DNA of 5,965 nt. Origin: Acidimicrobiaceae bacterium (GTDB lineage: Bacteria > Actinomycetota > Acidimicrobiia > Acidimicrobiales > Bog-793). The position numbers were made by a program, and so were the translations under genes. Shown piece by piece: positions 4,663 to 5,965 of the stretch; the stretch's first letter is position 1, and every line of letters begins with the position of its first letter. Location: contig JAODBN010000007.1 in assembly GCA_025463965.1 (NCBI GenBank), positions 1 to 5,965 on the forward strand, in the 5' to 3' direction. The notes under the pieces were generated by a model. The model was given only the letters and a program-made list of their open reading frames with translations, was not told the origin of the DNA and ran no database searches.

Positions 4663-5965
4663 TAGGCGGGGACGCTGGCGACGACGTGGGCGATCGCCGC
4701 GGTGATCGCCTTGGCGGTCGGCACGTGCAGCGCCTCGTTCGGCCCGTGCGCGTTGGAGGCTGGACCGAGCACGCCGGTCGCCAGGAACTGGACGCCGGGG
4801 TAGCGCTTGCCGAGATCGGCCATGAACGGGATCGAGCCGCCGAGGCCGACGTGGCGCGGGGGCGCTCCGAAGTAGGCGAGCGAGGCGCTGCGCGCCGCTC
4901 CCGCCAGCCAGGAGGCCGGCTCTGGCGCGTCCCAGCCGTCGGCGGGAGCTTCCAGCTCGAAACGAACCGTCGCCCGCGACGGAGGATCGGCCGTCAGCAC
5001 CCGCTCGAGCGCAGCGGCTGCCCGGGCGGCGTCGCAGGTGGGAGGCAGACGGAACGACAGCTTCACTGCGGTGAAGGGCCGCAAGACGTTGCCGGCATCG
5101 GCGAGCGCCGGGAGCCCCGCCGCGCCGGTGACGGCGAGCGCCGGCCCCCAGGTGACCCGCTCGAGCCGGTCGGCGGGGTCGCTTCCCGAGAGCATCAGGC
5201 CCGGCACCGTCGGGAAGAGGCCGGGGGCCGCCTCGCCGAGCTCGGCGGCGACCTCCTCGATCTCCCGCCGCCGATGCGCCGGAGTCTCGACGTGAAGCTC
5301 GGCCAGCAGCAGCTCTCCGGTGCGCTCGTCTTCCACTCGCGAGAGCAGGCTGCGCAGCAGGCGGAATGAGGAGGGCACGACCCCTCCCGCCGCACCGCTG
5401 TGCACTCCCTCATCGAGGACCTGCACCGACAGGGTGCCGACGAGGTTGCCACGAAGCGAGCTCGTGACCCACATGCAGTCGTAGGAGGGGCCGCCCGAGT
5501 CGAGGCAGAGCACCAGGTCCGGCCGGCCGATGCGATCGGCGAGGTGCTCGAGGTAGGCGCCGAGGTCCGGGCTGCCGCTCTCCTCGCTCGCTTCGGCGAG
5601 CAGCACGCAGCGGCCGTGCCGGGTCCCGGTCGCGGCGAGCGCCTCGAGGGCGAGCAAAGCAGCCGGGGTGGCGTAGCCGTCGTCGGCGGTGCCCCGGCCG
5701 TACAGGCAGTCTCCTTCGCGCACCGCGCGGAACGGGTCGAGGCCGGTGCGCCACTCCCCGAGAGGCGGCTGCTTGTCGAAGTGGCCGTAGAGCAAGGTGG
5801 TCGTCTCCGCCCGCTCCGGGTCGGTCGCCGGAACCTCTACCCACAGAACCGGGGTCCTTCCGGGCAGGCGGACGAGCTCGGCGTTGACCCCAGCGAGGGC
5901 GCGCGAGGACGCCCAGGACCGCAGCAGCTCGCCGGCCGACTCGAGCTCTCCGGCGGCCGCCCACG
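4653..5965 (-). CDS. M20-family metallopeptidase, dipeptidase type (5' end cut)
   Basis: The minus-strand frame is open from the window edge to the TAG at 4655-4653, giving 436 residues; the true start lies outside the window. M20/ArgE/DapE peptidases of the carnosinase-like dipeptidase branch are usually about 450-470 residues, so only a short N-terminal piece is missing. All di-zinc residues are present (numbering from the first full codon, 5963): H61 and D63 in LLYGHFDKQPP, bridging D94 in LYGRGTADDG, general base E127 and ligand E128 in EASEESGS, D155 in LCLDSGG, and H406 in SNAHGPNEALHVP near the C-terminus. H188 in GVHSGAAGG marks the lid/dimerisation domain and its substrate-contacting histidine. 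No signal peptide is visible in the part seen. Expected role is cytoplasmic hydrolysis of dipeptides or related amide-linked amino acids; the substrate is not deducible. Codon TTG at 5795 could look like a start but sits inside the conserved YGH motif region, so it is not one. Confidence 0.9.
   Translation of the reverse strand, partial: WAAAGELESAGELLRSWASSRALAGVNAELVRLPGRTPVLWVEVPATDPERAETTTLLYGHFDKQPPLGEWRTGLDPFRAVREGDCLYGRGTADDGYATPAALLALEALAATGTRHGRCVLLAEASEESGSPDLGAYLEHLADRIGRPDLVLCLDSGGPSYDCMWVTSSLRGNLVGTLSVQVLDEGVHSGAAGGVVPSSFRLLRSLLSRVEDERTGELLLAELHVETPAHRRREIEEVAAELGEAAPGLFPTVPGLMLSGSDPADRLERVTWGPALAVTGAAGLPALADAGNVLRPFTAVKLSFRLPPTCDAARAAAALERVLTADPPSRATVRFELEAPADGWDAPEPASWLAGAARSASLAYFGAPPRHVGLGGSIPFMADLGKRYPGVQFLATGVLGPASNAHGPNEALHVPTAKAITAAIAHVVASVPAYVH

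Noticed and set aside
4656..5369. A 237-codon plus-strand frame opposite the peptidase
   Set aside because: The minus strand carries every M20 catalytic residue in order, so this frame is an antisense shadow.
5793..5795. TTG at 5795 as the start of the peptidase
   Set aside because: It falls two codons before the zinc-binding YGHFD motif, and the frame continues with M20-like sequence (TPVLWVEVPATD) to the window edge, so the start is outside the window.
1..5965. A novel defence system, mobile element or biosynthetic cluster
   Set aside because: Every sizeable gene belongs to a common enzyme or regulator family, there are no transposase, integrase, toxin, nuclease or array signatures, and composition is uniform across the window.

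Overview
The window is very GC-rich DNA, densely packed with ordinary bacterial genes and strongly GC-biased at third codon positions. The protein types fit a high-GC actinobacterium: a Gly-Trp-rich aldo/keto reductase, an actinobacterial-looking acyl-CoA dehydrogenase, a small secreted four-cysteine protein, and start codons that look leaderless. An Acidimicrobiia-like lineage is my best guess, but that is inference, not something the sequence proves. There are no RNA genes, insertion sequences, CRISPR arrays or phage genes, and no stretch over 300 bases lacks a gene.

Layout. (1) 1-924, minus: acyl-CoA dehydrogenase family protein, cut at its 3' end by the window edge. (2) 984-2498, plus: aldehyde dehydrogenase of the succinate-semialdehyde dehydrogenase (GabD) type, divergent from the first gene across a 59-bp shared control region. 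(3) 2584-3021, plus: small exported protein of unknown function with four cysteines in the mature part. (4) about 3130 or 3178 to 4140, plus: aldo/keto reductase with an intact catalytic tetrad; no ATG, GTG or TTG lies where homology says the protein should begin. (5) 4163-4627, minus: MarR-family repressor, convergent with the reductase. (6) 4653-5965, minus: M20-family metallopeptidase (dipeptidase type), cut at its 5' end by the window edge, lying just upstream of marR on the same strand.

How they fit together. The acyl-CoA dehydrogenase, GabD-like dehydrogenase, aldo/keto reductase and peptidase are all catabolic or housekeeping enzymes. No single pathway clearly joins them. The best regulatory story is local: a perfect TTAGC/GCTAA palindrome sits in the presumed marR promoter and overlaps the peptidase stop codon, which suggests MarR autoregulation. 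A long interrupted palindrome follows gabD, a stem-loop follows the secreted-protein gene, and a T6 tract lies between the convergent reductase and marR; these are the likely transcription boundaries.

I do not see a new multi-gene system here. The points most worth a second look are the apparent ACG start of the reductase, the marR operator inside the end of the peptidase gene, the palindrome after gabD, and the small secreted four-cysteine protein.
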